From: Sphingobacteriales bacterium
GTDB taxonomy: Bacteria > Bacteroidota > Bacteroidia > Chitinophagales > Chitinophagaceae
Direction of reading: 5' to 3'
Length of the DNA: 64,000 bases
Assembly (NCBI GenBank): GCA_016200915.1
Contig: JACQDV010000025.1
Location: 18,091-82,090 of the forward strand
Below are positions 1 to 9,885 of this stretch, in pieces. Positions within the stretch are counted from its first letter, which is position 1. Each line of letters opens with the position of its first letter. The translations under genes were made by a program, and so were the position numbers. Under the pieces are notes generated by a model. It ran no database searches, was not told the DNA's origin, and saw only the letters and a list, made by a program, of their open reading frames with translations.

Positions 1-1317
1 AGCCCCGCATTCACCCTGCCAGTATTTTTATTTGTACTTATTTTATCATGCAAACCTGTACAAAAATCAGGGCAATATAAAATGGGTGACACAACTATCA
101 TAGCATCTGACGGTACTAAAACAGACCCATTTCTGAAGAATCTCTTATCAAAATACCCTCAATATTTTGATCTGCTATTAAAAAATGCCGATTCACTCAA
201 TGTTCAGATCATTTATACCCAAATCAATCGTGATAAAAACAACATTCCGTCACTAACAGATTATTATTTTAACGTAAACTCCAATAAATATTTCTATCCG
301 GCCAGTACCGTTAAAATGCCGGTAGCATTACTTGCACTGGAAAAGTTGAACGATCTTAAAGTGGAAGGACTCAGCCGTCAATCCACCATGATTACTGAAT
401 CAGCTTACAGCGGACAAACCAGCGTTTATAATGATCCCACCAGTAAAGATGGAAGACCAACAATTGAGCAATACATCAAAAAGATTTTTTTGGTAAGCGA
501 TAATGATGCTTATAACCGCTTATATGAATTTCTTGGGCAAGAGTATATCAATGATAAACTGCATGAGAAAGGATATAAGGATGTACAGTTACTGCACAGG
601 CTTCAACTACCATTAAGTGAAGAGGAAAACCGCCATACCAACCCTGTAAAATTTTATGATACTACCGGTAAATTGATTTATGAAAAACCAGCCCTTTTCA
701 ATCAGCAGCAATATGAACTGCGCAATACAAAGCTTGGAAAAGGATATATGAGCGGTGATAAATTAATAAACGAACCATTTGACTTTAGCAAGCGTAACCG
801 TTTTTCATTGGGAGATTTACATAATATTTTGCGCAGCATTATTTTCCCCCAAACTGTTGCTGCAGATAAAAGATTTAATCTTACAGAGGAAGACTACCGT
901 TTTCTCCGGAAATATATGTCGCTTTTTCCCGGTGAAGCTGATTATCCGCAGTATCCGGAATTTGGTGAATGGGATGCTTACTGCAAATTTGTTTTGTACG
1001 GCAGTGAAAAAGGTAATTTGCCAAAACATATCCGCATCTTTAATAAAGTTGGAGATGCGTACGGCTTTTTATTGGATATAGCTTATGTAGTGGATTTTGA
1101 AAAAAAAGTAGAATTCTTTTTAAGCACCGTTATCTACTGCAATAGTGATGGTATTTTCAACGACGATAAATATGATTATGATGAAGTGGGCTACCCTTTT
1201 ATGAAACACCTGGGCCAGGTGATTTATGATTATGAATTGCAAAGACCAAAGGTTTACTTACCAGACTTATCTGACTTTCAAATGGACTATATTCAAACCA
1301 TAAACCATAAACATTAA
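1..1317 (+). CDS. Class A beta-lactamase-like serine hydrolase, lipoprotein (5' partial)
   Basis: The reading frame is open from base 1, so the true start lies outside the window. The first visible residues form a hydrophobic stretch ending in a lipobox (LILSC, Cys at bases 49-51), which indicates an SPII lipoprotein. Counting from the internal Met at base 82, the serine-hydrolase motifs are S-T-V-K (Ser75, Lys78), an SDN loop (139-141) and K-V-G (322-324) in the position of the usual KTG box. This is the class A beta-lactamase / Beta-lactamase2 fold. About 430 residues is long for a true beta-lactamase, so a periplasmic cell-wall or peptide hydrolase is at least as likely as an antibiotic-degrading enzyme. 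The gene ends 49 bases before the next promoter box. Confidence 0.8.
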   Translation, partial: SPAFTLPVFLFVLILSCKPVQKSGQYKMGDTTIIASDGTKTDPFLKNLLSKYPQYFDLLLKNADSLNVQIIYTQINRDKNNIPSLTDYYFNVNSNKYFYPASTVKMPVALLALEKLNDLKVEGLSRQSTMITESAYSGQTSVYNDPTSKDGRPTIEQYIKKIFLVSDNDAYNRLYEFLGQEYINDKLHEKGYKDVQLLHRLQLPLSEEENRHTNPVKFYDTTGKLIYEKPALFNQQQYELRNTKLGKGYMSGDKLINEPFDFSKRNRFSLGDLHNILRSIIFPQTVAADKRFNLTEEDYRFLRKYMSLFPGEADYPQYPEFGEWDAYCKFVLYGSEKGNLPKHIRIFNKVGDAYGFLLDIAYVVDFEKKVEFFLSTVIYCNSDGIFNDDKYDYDEVGYPFMKHLGQVIYDYELQRPKVYLPDLSDFQMDYIQTINHKH

Positions 1318-1365
1318 ACTTTAAATTTTCAACTGTAGTGAACACATGTTAGTGCCAAATAGCAG

Positions 1366-1373
1366 TACCTTTG
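1366..1373 (+). promoter_or_regulatory. Bacteroidota -7 promoter box for the aminotransferase
   Basis: TACCTTTG followed by CGGG matches the Bacteroidota sigma-ABfr -7 consensus TAnnTTTG. It lies 31 bases before the ATG at 1405. No strong -33 TTTG is visible at the usual distance. The same TACCTTTGCGG string recurs before the genes at 5713 and 8219. Confidence 0.6.
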
Positions 1374-1404
1374 CGGGCAATTATTCACAACACTTAAGTT
1401 CAAA

Positions 1405-2616
1405 ATGGAAACATTAACACAGCCGCTCCAATTATCTTCTTTGTTAGATCGCTTTGCAGAACCCGAAACCCTTAAAATGGCCAAGCTCGGACGTGAGTTA
1501 AGAGCCAAAGGAATTGATGTGATTGATCTTAGTTTAGGTGAACCTGATTTTGATACACCGCAACACATTAAAGACGCTGCTAAAAAAGCTATTGATGACA
1601 ACTGGAGTCATTATACTCCGGTGCCGGGTTATTTAGATCTTCGTGAAGCTGTTTGTACCAAATTAAAACGTGATAATAATCTTGATTATAAACCAGAGAA
1701 CATCGTTGCTTCAACTGGTGCCAAGCAAAGTTTGGCAAATGTTATTCTTGCATTAGTAGATGAAGGTGATGAAGTGATCATCCCAACTCCTTACTGGGTT
1801 ACTTATTCTGAACTCGTTAAGATTGCCAGAGGTGTGGTGGTTGAAATTCATTCAGAGTTAGAAAAAGGATTTAAGATTACTCCGCAACAATTAGAAGATG
1901 CTATCACCGATAAAACAAAAGTATTTTTATTTTCTTCACCCTGCAACCCTTCCGGTACTGTTTACAGTAAAGAAGAATTACAAGGATTAGCTGAAGTGTT
2001 CAGAAAATATCCGCAGATCACCATTCTTTCTGATGAAATATATGAATACATCAACTTTGTTGGCGAGCATGAAAGTATTGCACAATTCAGCGATCTGAAA
2101 GACAGGGTAGTACTGATTAACGGGTTGAGTAAAGGTTTTGCAATGACCGGCTGGCGTTTAGGTTATATCGCTGCTAATGTTGATATCGCTAAAGCTTGTG
2201 AAAAGCTACAGGGACAATTTACCAGTGCTACTTGCTCCATTACACAAAAAGCGGCTGTAGTTGCATTGACCACCGATTTGAAACCTTCGTTTGAAATGAC
2301 AGAAGAGTTTACCCGACGCCGTGCTAAAGTGCTTGATCTGATAAAAGATGTTCCCGGTATAAAATGTGCAGAGCCAGAAGGTGCTTTTTATATTTTCCCT
2401 GATGTATCTTATTACTATGGTAAATCAGATGGAGAAACAACCATTAAAAACTCTGCTGACTTTGCTATGTATTTATTGAATACTGCACATGTATCATCAG
2501 TAATGGGTGATGCATTTGGTGAGCCAAGATGTGTTCGTTTTTCTTTTGCCAACAGCATGCCGAATATTGAAAAAGCATGGGCAAGAATTAAAGAGGCATT
2601 GGCTAAGTTGAAATAA
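1405..2616 (+). CDS. Pyridoxal-phosphate aminotransferase, aspartate aminotransferase type (class I)
   Basis: A 403-residue fold-type I aminotransferase, close to the family's usual 390-400 residues. It shows the substrate and PLP contacts of the AspB/AspC group: LSLGEPDFDTP near 42-52, TGAKQSL near 104-110, PCNPSGT at 179-185, SDEIYE around Asp210 and the Schiff-base lysine in SKGFAMTGWRLGY (Lys243). It probably transfers amino groups between aspartate and 2-oxoglutarate in the cytoplasm. The ATG at 1405 fits the family N-terminus and lies just downstream of a -7 box. It is followed by a strong terminator, so it is probably monocistronic. Exact substrate preference cannot be read from sequence. 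Confidence 0.92.
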   Translation: METLTQPLQLSSLLDRFAEPETLKMAKLGRELRAKGIDVIDLSLGEPDFDTPQHIKDAAKKAIDDNWSHYTPVPGYLDLREAVCTKLKRDNNLDYKPENIVASTGAKQSLANVILALVDEGDEVIIPTPYWVTYSELVKIARGVVVEIHSELEKGFKITPQQLEDAITDKTKVFLFSSPCNPSGTVYSKEELQGLAEVFRKYPQITILSDEIYEYINFVGEHESIAQFSDLKDRVVLINGLSKGFAMTGWRLGYIAANVDIAKACEKLQGQFTSATCSITQKAAVVALTTDLKPSFEMTEEFTRRRAKVLDLIKDVPGIKCAEPEGAFYIFPDVSYYYGKSDGETTIKNSADFAMYLLNTAHVSSVMGDAFGEPRCVRFSFANSMPNIEKAWARIKEALAKLK

Positions 2617-2637
2617 AAATTTATAATACTGCTGTAA

Positions 2638-2673
2638 AACCTAACAGGTCTTTAAGACCTGTTAGGTTTTTTT
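2638..2673 (+). terminator. Rho-independent terminator after the aminotransferase gene
   Basis: A perfect 15-bp inverted repeat (AACCTAACAGGTCTT with its complement) at 2638-2652 and 2654-2668, running into seven T residues. The same core, with CCTCACAGGT in place of CCTAACAGGT, appears at 26312-26371, so it may belong to a dispersed palindrome family. Confidence 0.85.
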
Positions 2674-2698
2674 GTACAGTTTTCTTTATCATTGCCGC

Positions 2699-3646
2699 AT
2701 GAATGAAGCAAAATTCATCATGTTTGAAAACAGGCTTGCCAAAGTATATAAACATTTAAGCAAGCAGGCGGGGAGGCAATCTATTTCCTGTTACCGTATT
2801 TACGATAAAGACTTGCCAGAGTTCCCTCTTATTATTGATGTGTATGATGATAAAGTTTATTTAGCTGAATACAGAGCCAAACATAATCTTACTGAAGGTG
2901 AACATGAGCAGTGGTTGAATGAATCCAATCATATCATCAGCAAAGTACTGAATGTTGCCGATGAAAATATCTATCTCAAAGAAAGAAAACGTAAATCAGA
3001 AAGAACCGGTCAGTATCAAAAAACAGGAGAGGAGGCAGCATTTTTTTTAGTAGAAGAAGGTGGGTTAAAATTCAAAATTAACTTGTCTGATTATTTAGAT
3101 ACCGGTTTGTTTTTAGATCACCGCATTACCAGGGAGATGGTGCGTAAAGAATCTGCCGGTAAACAAGTATTAAACCTGTTTGCTTATACCGGTTCATTTT
3201 CTGTTTATGCAGCAGCAGGCGGAGCAACTGAAGTAACCACTGTTGATCTTTCCAACACCTATATTCAATGGGCTAAAGATAATTTTGAGCTGAATGGATT
3301 TACTGGTGCATCGAAATATCATTTTATAGTAGCAGATGTGTTGCAGTACCTGGACGAGCTAAAGCTGAATTCATTCGACATTATCATAATGGATCCTCCA
3401 ACATTCAGCAACAGTAAAAAGATGAAAGATTTTTTGGATATCCAGCAGGATCATGCAGAACTTATCAATAAATGTTTGCTGGCATTAAAACCAGGCGGCA
3501 TCTTATACTTCAGCACTAATTACACAAAATTTGTTTTAGAAACAGGTAAGATACAAGCATCCGGAATAAAAGATATAACCAAAGCAACTACACCTTTCGA
3601 TTTTGAAGGGAAACTAAAACGTTTTTGTTATAAAATCATGAAGTAG
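2699..3646 (+). CDS. rlmK: Class I SAM-dependent 23S rRNA methyltransferase, RlmK-like
   Basis: The protein (315 residues) aligns by eye along its whole length with the C-terminal (RlmK) half of the E. coli fusion RlmKL, which makes m7G2069 in 23S rRNA. Shared blocks are MFENRLAK, SCYRIYDKDLPEFPL, YLDTGLFLDHRI, the SAM-binding LNLFAYTGSF (about 158-167) and the catalytic DPPTFSNSK (232-240). The RlmL half (THUMP domain, m2G2445) is absent from this gene. A longer frame starts at a TTG inside the terminator T-run and is rejected; ATG 2699 is chosen, with ATG 2720 (MFENRL) possible. The 3' end overlaps the convergent CPBP gene by 11 bases. Confidence 0.88.
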   Translation: MNEAKFIMFENRLAKVYKHLSKQAGRQSISCYRIYDKDLPEFPLIIDVYDDKVYLAEYRAKHNLTEGEHEQWLNESNHIISKVLNVADENIYLKERKRKSERTGQYQKTGEEAAFFLVEEGGLKFKINLSDYLDTGLFLDHRITREMVRKESAGKQVLNLFAYTGSFSVYAAAGGATEVTTVDLSNTYIQWAKDNFELNGFTGASKYHFIVADVLQYLDELKLNSFDIIIMDPPTFSNSKKMKDFLDIQQDHAELINKCLLALKPGGILYFSTNYTKFVLETGKIQASGIKDITKATTPFDFEGKLKRFCYKIMK

Positions 3647-4328
3647 CAGAATTGTCGTCTCCTTTATCTTCTCTCTTTGCTTCTTTTAATATTTGTTTGG
3701 CGAAAAAAATGTTTACTCCGGTATTATATACAAAATGTGTAACAATAGGCAACAATAGTCCACCACTTAACTGATATAAAAATTGAAACGCTAAACCAAA
3801 AGGAATAATAAATAAAACGGAGGCTGTTCCCTGAGTGGCATGCGAAAAGCCAAACACTACTGCCGATGCTAATGCACCCAACCACCAGTTATTATCAAAC
3901 GTCTGGTAAAACAACAGGAACAATACTCCACGATAGACAAACTCTTCCATAAATGAGGAAATGAAAGTAGTGCCCAGCCAGTAACCCTGTTCTTTGCCAT
4001 TCCTTGGCAGTATATATTTAAGATTAGTGTCTTTAAAAGATGCATCTGTTTTCATGCGGATGGAAGATAATGCCCATGCCAGAACAATTAATCCAAGTCC
4101 TGCACCAATTGTTTTTATATTCAATGCCGGGATAAATTTTATTTCAAGCTTGGCTGAACGTAAAGCAAAGTAAGCAAGCACAGTAAGTATTCCCTGCATA
4201 AACAGTGATTGCAGGTATAATTTAGCCCTGGGAATATCCAGTTCTTCCATTAAATGGATTTGCCCCTGGCTTTTATAACTCAGGAAGGGAATGACAAACA
4301 ATACTGCGATTAAAAATAATAAGGTCAT
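3636..4328 (-). CDS. CPBP family intramembrane glutamic endopeptidase
   Basis: A 230-residue membrane protein with several hydrophobic helices and the three CPBP/Abi (Rce1-like) motifs: EExxxR (Glu128-Glu129, Arg133), FxxxH (Phe159, His163) and HxxxN (His198, Asn202). Members are membrane proteases; bacterial substrates are mostly unknown and roles range from bacteriocin immunity to prenyl-protein processing. Its ATG overlaps the stop codon of coaE (ATGA), so the two are translationally coupled. The 3' end overlaps rlmK tail to tail. Confidence 0.85.
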   Translation of the reverse strand: MTLLFLIAVLFVIPFLSYKSQGQIHLMEELDIPRAKLYLQSLFMQGILTVLAYFALRSAKLEIKFIPALNIKTIGAGLGLIVLAWALSSIRMKTDASFKDTNLKYILPRNGKEQGYWLGTTFISSFMEEFVYRGVLFLLFYQTFDNNWWLGALASAVVFGFSHATQGTASVLFIIPFGLAFQFLYQLSGGLLLPIVTHFVYNTGVNIFFAKQILKEAKREDKGDDNSATS

Positions 4329-4918
4329 TGGCTGGTTGCTTCTTTTAAAAACTGTTCATGCAGCTTCAACACCTGTGGTATTACCAACTGCTGTTCATCA
4401 TTATAAATTATAAAATCACACAATTTCATTTTCATTTCTTCATTTACCTGGTTTTGCATACGCTTTATTACTTCTTCTCTTGTCACATGATCCCTGTCAA
4501 TGGTTCGTTTAATTCGCAATGGCTGTGGTGCATATACACCAATGATATAATTCAATCCTGCACCGCTGCCACTTTCAAATATTAAAGCAGCTTCCTTAAT
4601 CGAATACGGTGCCGTTTGTTTTTGCATCCATTCCTTTGCATCCTTTATAGTTGCCGGATGCACCAGGCTGTTTAATAATTCAAGCTTTTGCTTGTTATTA
4701 AATACCACTGATGCAAGAAAAGACCGGTTCAATTTCCCATCAGCATAACTATCTGCACCAAAATGGTTAATGACCTGTTCTTTCAGTTCCACATCTTCAT
4801 TCATCAATTTTTTACCGGCTTCATCAGCATAATAAACAGGTATGCCCAGTGTTTCAAACACTTTAGCTACGGTTGATTTTCCGCTGCCGATACCACCGGT
4901 CAATCCAATCTGGAGCAT
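4325..4918 (-). CDS. coaE: Dephospho-CoA kinase
   Basis: CoaE catalyses the last step of coenzyme A synthesis, phosphorylation of the 3'-hydroxyl of dephospho-CoA by ATP in the cytoplasm. The P-loop GGIGSGKST is at residues 8-16, followed by the PVYYADEAGKKLM segment typical of the family, and FESG and ATREEV-like DHVTREEVIKRMQNQ blocks later. The longest frame begins 16 codons upstream with a hydrophobic leader not found in the family, so the start is set at the ATG at 4918 (MLQIGLTGG), giving 197 residues, the normal length. It is the first gene of a two-gene unit with the CPBP protease. Confidence 0.94.
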   Translation of the reverse strand: MLQIGLTGGIGSGKSTVAKVFETLGIPVYYADEAGKKLMNEDVELKEQVINHFGADSYADGKLNRSFLASVVFNNKQKLELLNSLVHPATIKDAKEWMQKQTAPYSIKEAALIFESGSGAGLNYIIGVYAPQPLRIKRTIDRDHVTREEVIKRMQNQVNEEMKMKLCDFIIYNDEQQLVIPQVLKLHEQFLKEATSQ

Positions 4919-5082
4919 GGTTGAATAAAGAATCACGAAGTACGAGATAAGAAAAACAAATTCCAAATTAATAAATCAGGGAAACAGACTTATCATCTCT
5001 GTGCAATATCTGCTTTCTTTTCCCATACAAAAACTTGCTGCTTCGCATTTTTTATTTAATTTTCATTTAATAAACTGCTGTT

Positions 5083-5511
5083 ATGAAAAAAGTATCTCAT
5101 ATTCTTGCCCGTAAAGGGAACAATGTCATCGGTGTTTCCCCCAATTCTCCCGTAATTGATGCGTTAAAAGTAATGGCCGATAAAAATATTGGCTCATTAA
5201 TAGTAGTAGAGAATGATGAATACATGGGATTGCTGACAGAAAGAGATTATGCCCGGAAAGTAATACTGAAAGGGAAATCTTCAGCTGATACATTAGTGAG
5301 TGAGATTATGTCAACAGGATTACCACGCATTACCCCGGATAATTCCATTGATACCTGTATGCACATTATGAGTGAAAGTAATATCCGCTACCTGCCAGTG
5401 TTTGATCACGACAAACTGTGCGGAATAATTTCGATTAACGACGTGGTTACAGAAACACTACTGCAACAGCGGGAAACTATCGAGCACCTTCAAAGCTATA
5501 TCCATTCTTAA
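5083..5511 (+). CDS. Tandem CBS domain protein
   Basis: A 142-residue cytoplasmic protein made only of two CBS domains (about 8-62 and 76-132), with the repeated signature IGSLIVVEND..MGLLTERDY and IRYLPVFDHDKLCGIISINDVV. Such pairs bind adenine nucleotides (AMP, ATP, SAM, NADH) and act as energy sensors on partner proteins. No catalytic domain is fused, so the partner is unknown. It is alone between a divergent coaE operon and a repeat-containing gap. Confidence 0.88.
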   Translation: MKKVSHILARKGNNVIGVSPNSPVIDALKVMADKNIGSLIVVENDEYMGLLTERDYARKVILKGKSSADTLVSEIMSTGLPRITPDNSIDTCMHIMSESNIRYLPVFDHDKLCGIISINDVVTETLLQQRETIEHLQSYIHS

Positions 5512-5558
5512 AGTTTAGTTGGTATATCAGTTTCAAAAATAGGATCGGTAAGGTTTAA

Positions 5559-5640
5559 TTTCACGCAAAGGTGCAAAGAGAATAAACGCTAAAAATAAAA
5601 CCTTTGCGTCTTTGCCTGGTTAGCGTCTTTGCGTGGAAAG
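5559..5640. repeat. Imperfect inverted repeat with 8-nt stutter
   Basis: The left arm TTTCACGCAAAG (5559-5570) pairs with CTTTGCGTGGAAA (5627-5639) with one mismatch, and the inner ACGCTAA (about 5585-5591) pairs with TTAGCGT (5620-5626). Both arms stutter with an 8-base period: GCAAAGGT GCAAAGAG on the left and CTTTGCGT CTTTGCCT on the right. There is no T-run and no open reading frame, so this is neither a terminator nor a gene. It resembles dispersed palindromes seen in Bacteroidota intergenic regions and, in structure, the ends of the GxxExxY cassette at 39829-40308. Confidence 0.7.
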
Positions 5641-5698
5641 AATTTATACTGAGCAATACCAAACTTTATGAGCGGTTAGGCAGTGCCTCATTTGTACT

Positions 5699-5706
5699 TA
5701 CCTTTG
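5699..5706 (+). promoter_or_regulatory. -7 promoter box directly abutting a start codon
   Basis: TACCTTTG matches TAnnTTTG and is followed by only six bases (CGGGGC) before the ATG at 5713. If this box is used, the transcript would begin at or within a couple of bases of the AUG, giving a leaderless or nearly leaderless mRNA. Confidence 0.55.
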
Positions 5707-5712
5707 CGGGGC

Positions 5713-7536
5713 ATGAAGCATTTATCCGTTGTTAATAAATATTTCTGGAAGTATCGCTGGCGTTTCTTTTTAGGAATCTTCTTTGTAATAGCCTCCAACT
5801 ATTTTGCGGTGTTGGCTCCGCAGGTAACGGGATTTGTAATTGATAAAGTACAGCAGCATTTACCGGGATATAAGTCAAAGAATGTGGTTGTGAAAAATGA
5901 TCCTTTGGTTGATAAATTTATTCATTGGATAAGTTCTCTTAATCTTAGTTTTGAAAACATCATAGCCCTTTGTGGTATCATCTTATTATTGCTGGCACTC
6001 ATCCGTGGCATCTTTATGTTTTTTATGCGACAGACTATTATTGTAATGAGCCGCCATATTGAATATGATCAGAAGAATGAAGTTTATTTACATTACCAGA
6101 AACTCGATACGCAATTTTTTAAAACACATGATACCGGAGACCTGATGAGCCGCATGGCAGAAGATGTGAGCAGGGTGAGAATGTACACCGGCCCGGCCAT
6201 CATGTATCTGACAAACTTAGTTGCTGTAATTGTGATGTGCTCCTTTTATATGTGGCATAAAAACCCTGAACTTACCATTTGGGCTTTAGCACCTTTACCT
6301 CTTCTTGCCATCACAATCTATTTTGTTAATAACATCATCAACAAAAAAAGTGAACGCATACAGGCTTTACTATCTGATCTTACCACTAATGCGCAACAAT
6401 CCTATTCAGGAATAAGAGTGATCAAATCTTATGTGCAGGAAAAAGCCATGCTTAAGTTTTTTGATAAGAATAGCGAAGAGTATAAAAACAATGCATTGGG
6501 TTTGGCAAAATTAGAAGCCGTGTATTTTCCTGCTATGGCGTTAATCATTGGCATCAGCATATTGCTCACCATTTATAAAGGTGGTATGCTGCATATTGCC
6601 GGTAAAATTGAGTTTGGTGATATTGCTGCTTTTATAATGTACATCACTATGATGACCTTCCCGGTAAGTGCTATAGGTTGGGTGGCAAGTATGATACAAA
6701 GAGCGGCTGCCTCGCAAAAAAGATTGAATGAGTTTTTGCAAACTGTTCCTACAATACAAAATCCACCAATACCGGCGAAGAAAAAAATAGACGGAGAAAT
6801 CCGTTTTGATCATGTTGATTTTATTTATCCGCATACCGGCATTCATGCATTAAAAGATTTTAATCTTTCCATTCATAAAGGGCAGAAGATTGCGATCATC
6901 GGCAGAACCGGTTCAGGTAAGTCAACTGTTGCACAACTGTTGTTGCGAATGTATGATCCGCAAAAAGGAATGATCACTGTTGACAGCACCGACATCAAAC
7001 AAATGGAGCTGAATAATCTTCGTAACCAAATTAGTTATGTACCGCAGGATGTATTTCTTTTCAGTGATAGTATTGCCAATAATATCAAATTTGGATTAGA
7101 GAAAAATGCCGAAGGTGATTATCGCAAAGCTGCCCGCCAGGCTTCAGTAGAAAGAGATATTGATGGTTTTGCTGAAAAATTTGAAACCATGGTAGGAGAA
7201 CGTGGCGTTACATTAAGTGGCGGACAAAAACAACGGGTCTCCATTGCGAGGGCATTGATTAAAAATCCGCAGGTTATTGTTTTAGATGATTGTTTAAGTG
7301 CTGTGGATGCTAAAACAGAGAAAGAAATCATCAACCAGCTTCATGAATATCTCAACGATAAAACGGCCATCATCATCACACACCGTATTTTCAGTCTCTT
7401 TGACTTTGACAGTATTGTAGTGATTGAGGATGGACGTATTGTTGAACAGGGAACACATACCGGCCTGCTGCAAAAAGGCGGTTACTATGCAGAGTTATAT
7501 GCCCGCCAGCAGGAGCAGGAATCTGCAGACGCCTGA
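5713..7536 (+). CDS. ABC transporter, fused permease and ATPase (exporter type)
   Basis: A 607-residue half-transporter: about six transmembrane helices in the first 310 residues (ABC_membrane) followed by a nucleotide-binding domain with Walker A GRTGSGKST (397-405), signature LSGGQ (501-505) and Walker B VIVLDD (Asp525). The residue after the Walker B Asp is Asp526, not the usual catalytic Glu (LDDCLSAVD rather than LDEATSALD), a pattern known from one partner of heterodimeric exporters. No second half-transporter lies next to it. The substrate is unknown; MsbA-like lipid or drug export is typical. The longest frame starts at a GTG upstream of the promoter box, so ATG 5713 is chosen. Confidence 0.88.
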   Translation: MKHLSVVNKYFWKYRWRFFLGIFFVIASNYFAVLAPQVTGFVIDKVQQHLPGYKSKNVVVKNDPLVDKFIHWISSLNLSFENIIALCGIILLLLALIRGIFMFFMRQTIIVMSRHIEYDQKNEVYLHYQKLDTQFFKTHDTGDLMSRMAEDVSRVRMYTGPAIMYLTNLVAVIVMCSFYMWHKNPELTIWALAPLPLLAITIYFVNNIINKKSERIQALLSDLTTNAQQSYSGIRVIKSYVQEKAMLKFFDKNSEEYKNNALGLAKLEAVYFPAMALIIGISILLTIYKGGMLHIAGKIEFGDIAAFIMYITMMTFPVSAIGWVASMIQRAAASQKRLNEFLQTVPTIQNPPIPAKKKIDGEIRFDHVDFIYPHTGIHALKDFNLSIHKGQKIAIIGRTGSGKSTVAQLLLRMYDPQKGMITVDSTDIKQMELNNLRNQISYVPQDVFLFSDSIANNIKFGLEKNAEGDYRKAARQASVERDIDGFAEKFETMVGERGVTLSGGQKQRVSIARALIKNPQVIVLDDCLSAVDAKTEKEIINQLHEYLNDKTAIIITHRIFSLFDFDSIVVIEDGRIVEQGTHTGLLQKGGYYAELYARQQEQESADA

Positions 7537-7575
7537 AACCATTATCCACAAAGGTTTTTAGGCTAAATCTTAAAA

Positions 7576-7606
7576 TTTTGCCAATTCGTAGCAAACATTA
7601 TCTTTG
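7576..7606 (+). promoter_or_regulatory. Full Bacteroidota promoter (-33 and -7) for the DUF3276 gene
   Basis: TTTTG at 7576-7580 and TATCTTTG at 7599-7606 are separated by 18 bases, close to the sigma-ABfr arrangement. The start codon follows about 45 bases downstream. Confidence 0.65.
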
Positions 7607-7650
7607 TCGCTCATTTAAAAAAAGGAATTATAAACTAAAACTGTACAACT

Positions 7651-8082
7651 GTGGCGTACGACAACAATGACAAAAAGATGGAAAGCGTTTATAGCAAACG
7701 TATCCGTGCGGGAAAAAGAAGAACTTATTTCTTTGATGTAAGAGCAACCCGTGGTAATGATTATTACATCACCATTACTGAAAGCCGTAAGCGTTTTAAC
7801 GACAACGGTTACGACAGACACAAGATTTTCCTTTACAAAGAAGACTTCAACAAGTTCCTTAAAGGTTTGACTGAAGCTGTTGATTATGTAAAAACAGAAT
7901 TGATGCCTGATTTTGATTTTGATGCTTTCAACCATGATAATGTGGAAACTGAAGGTGCTGAAGAACAACATCATGAAGCAGAGACACAGGAAAGTGCTGC
8001 ACCAGCTCCTGCTCCTGCTGCAGAATCAGCTCCCAGTGCCAGCAGCAACAGCAGCAGCACTGAGGAAGTAGATAAATGGTAA
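7651..8082 (+). CDS. DUF3276 (PUR-alpha-like) nucleic-acid-binding protein
   Basis: A 143-residue protein with the conserved core SKRIRAGKRRTYFFDVRATRGNDYYITITESRKR and HKIFLYKEDFNKFLKGL. This is the DUF3276 family of Bacteroidota and spirochaetes, structurally related to eukaryotic Pur-alpha, which binds single-stranded DNA and RNA. The C-terminal 45 residues are low-complexity Ala/Pro/Ser/Glu and probably disordered. The start is GTG at 7651 (MAYDNNDKK...); an in-frame ATG at 7678 is an alternative, but the upstream residues look like the family N-terminus. It is monocistronic, between its own promoter and a strong terminator. Confidence 0.85.
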   Translation: MAYDNNDKKMESVYSKRIRAGKRRTYFFDVRATRGNDYYITITESRKRFNDNGYDRHKIFLYKEDFNKFLKGLTEAVDYVKTELMPDFDFDAFNHDNVETEGAEEQHHEAETQESAAPAPAPAAESAPSASSNSSSTEEVDKW

Positions 8083-8104
8083 TATCATTTACAAATATTT
8101 CAGA

Positions 8105-8127
8105 CCCCCGGAATTTCCGGGGGTTTT
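8105..8127 (+). terminator. Rho-independent terminator after the DUF3276 gene
   Basis: CCCCCGGAA (8105-8113) and TTCCGGGGG (8115-8123) form a perfect 9-bp GC-rich stem followed by TTTT. Confidence 0.85.
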
Positions 8128-8161
8128 GTTGTTTATGGCTGTGACAGATAAATGTCTTTAA

Positions 8162-9844
<1,683 letters not shown>

Positions 9845-9850
9845 AATTGA

Positions 9851-9875
9851 ATCCCGGTTGATAGCCGGGATTTTT
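9851..9875 (+). terminator. Rho-independent terminator after the ABC-F gene
   Basis: ATCCCGG (9851-9857) pairs with CCGGGAT (9865-9871) around a 7-base loop, followed by a T-run. It sits between convergent genes; only the plus strand has a clear T-run. Confidence 0.8.
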
Positions 9876-9885
9876 CTTTCCCAAC

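Noticed and set aside
2672..2698. TTG-initiated N-terminal extension of RlmK
   Set aside because: The TTG falls in the T-run of the preceding terminator and the extra residues are not family-like; ATG 2699 is used.
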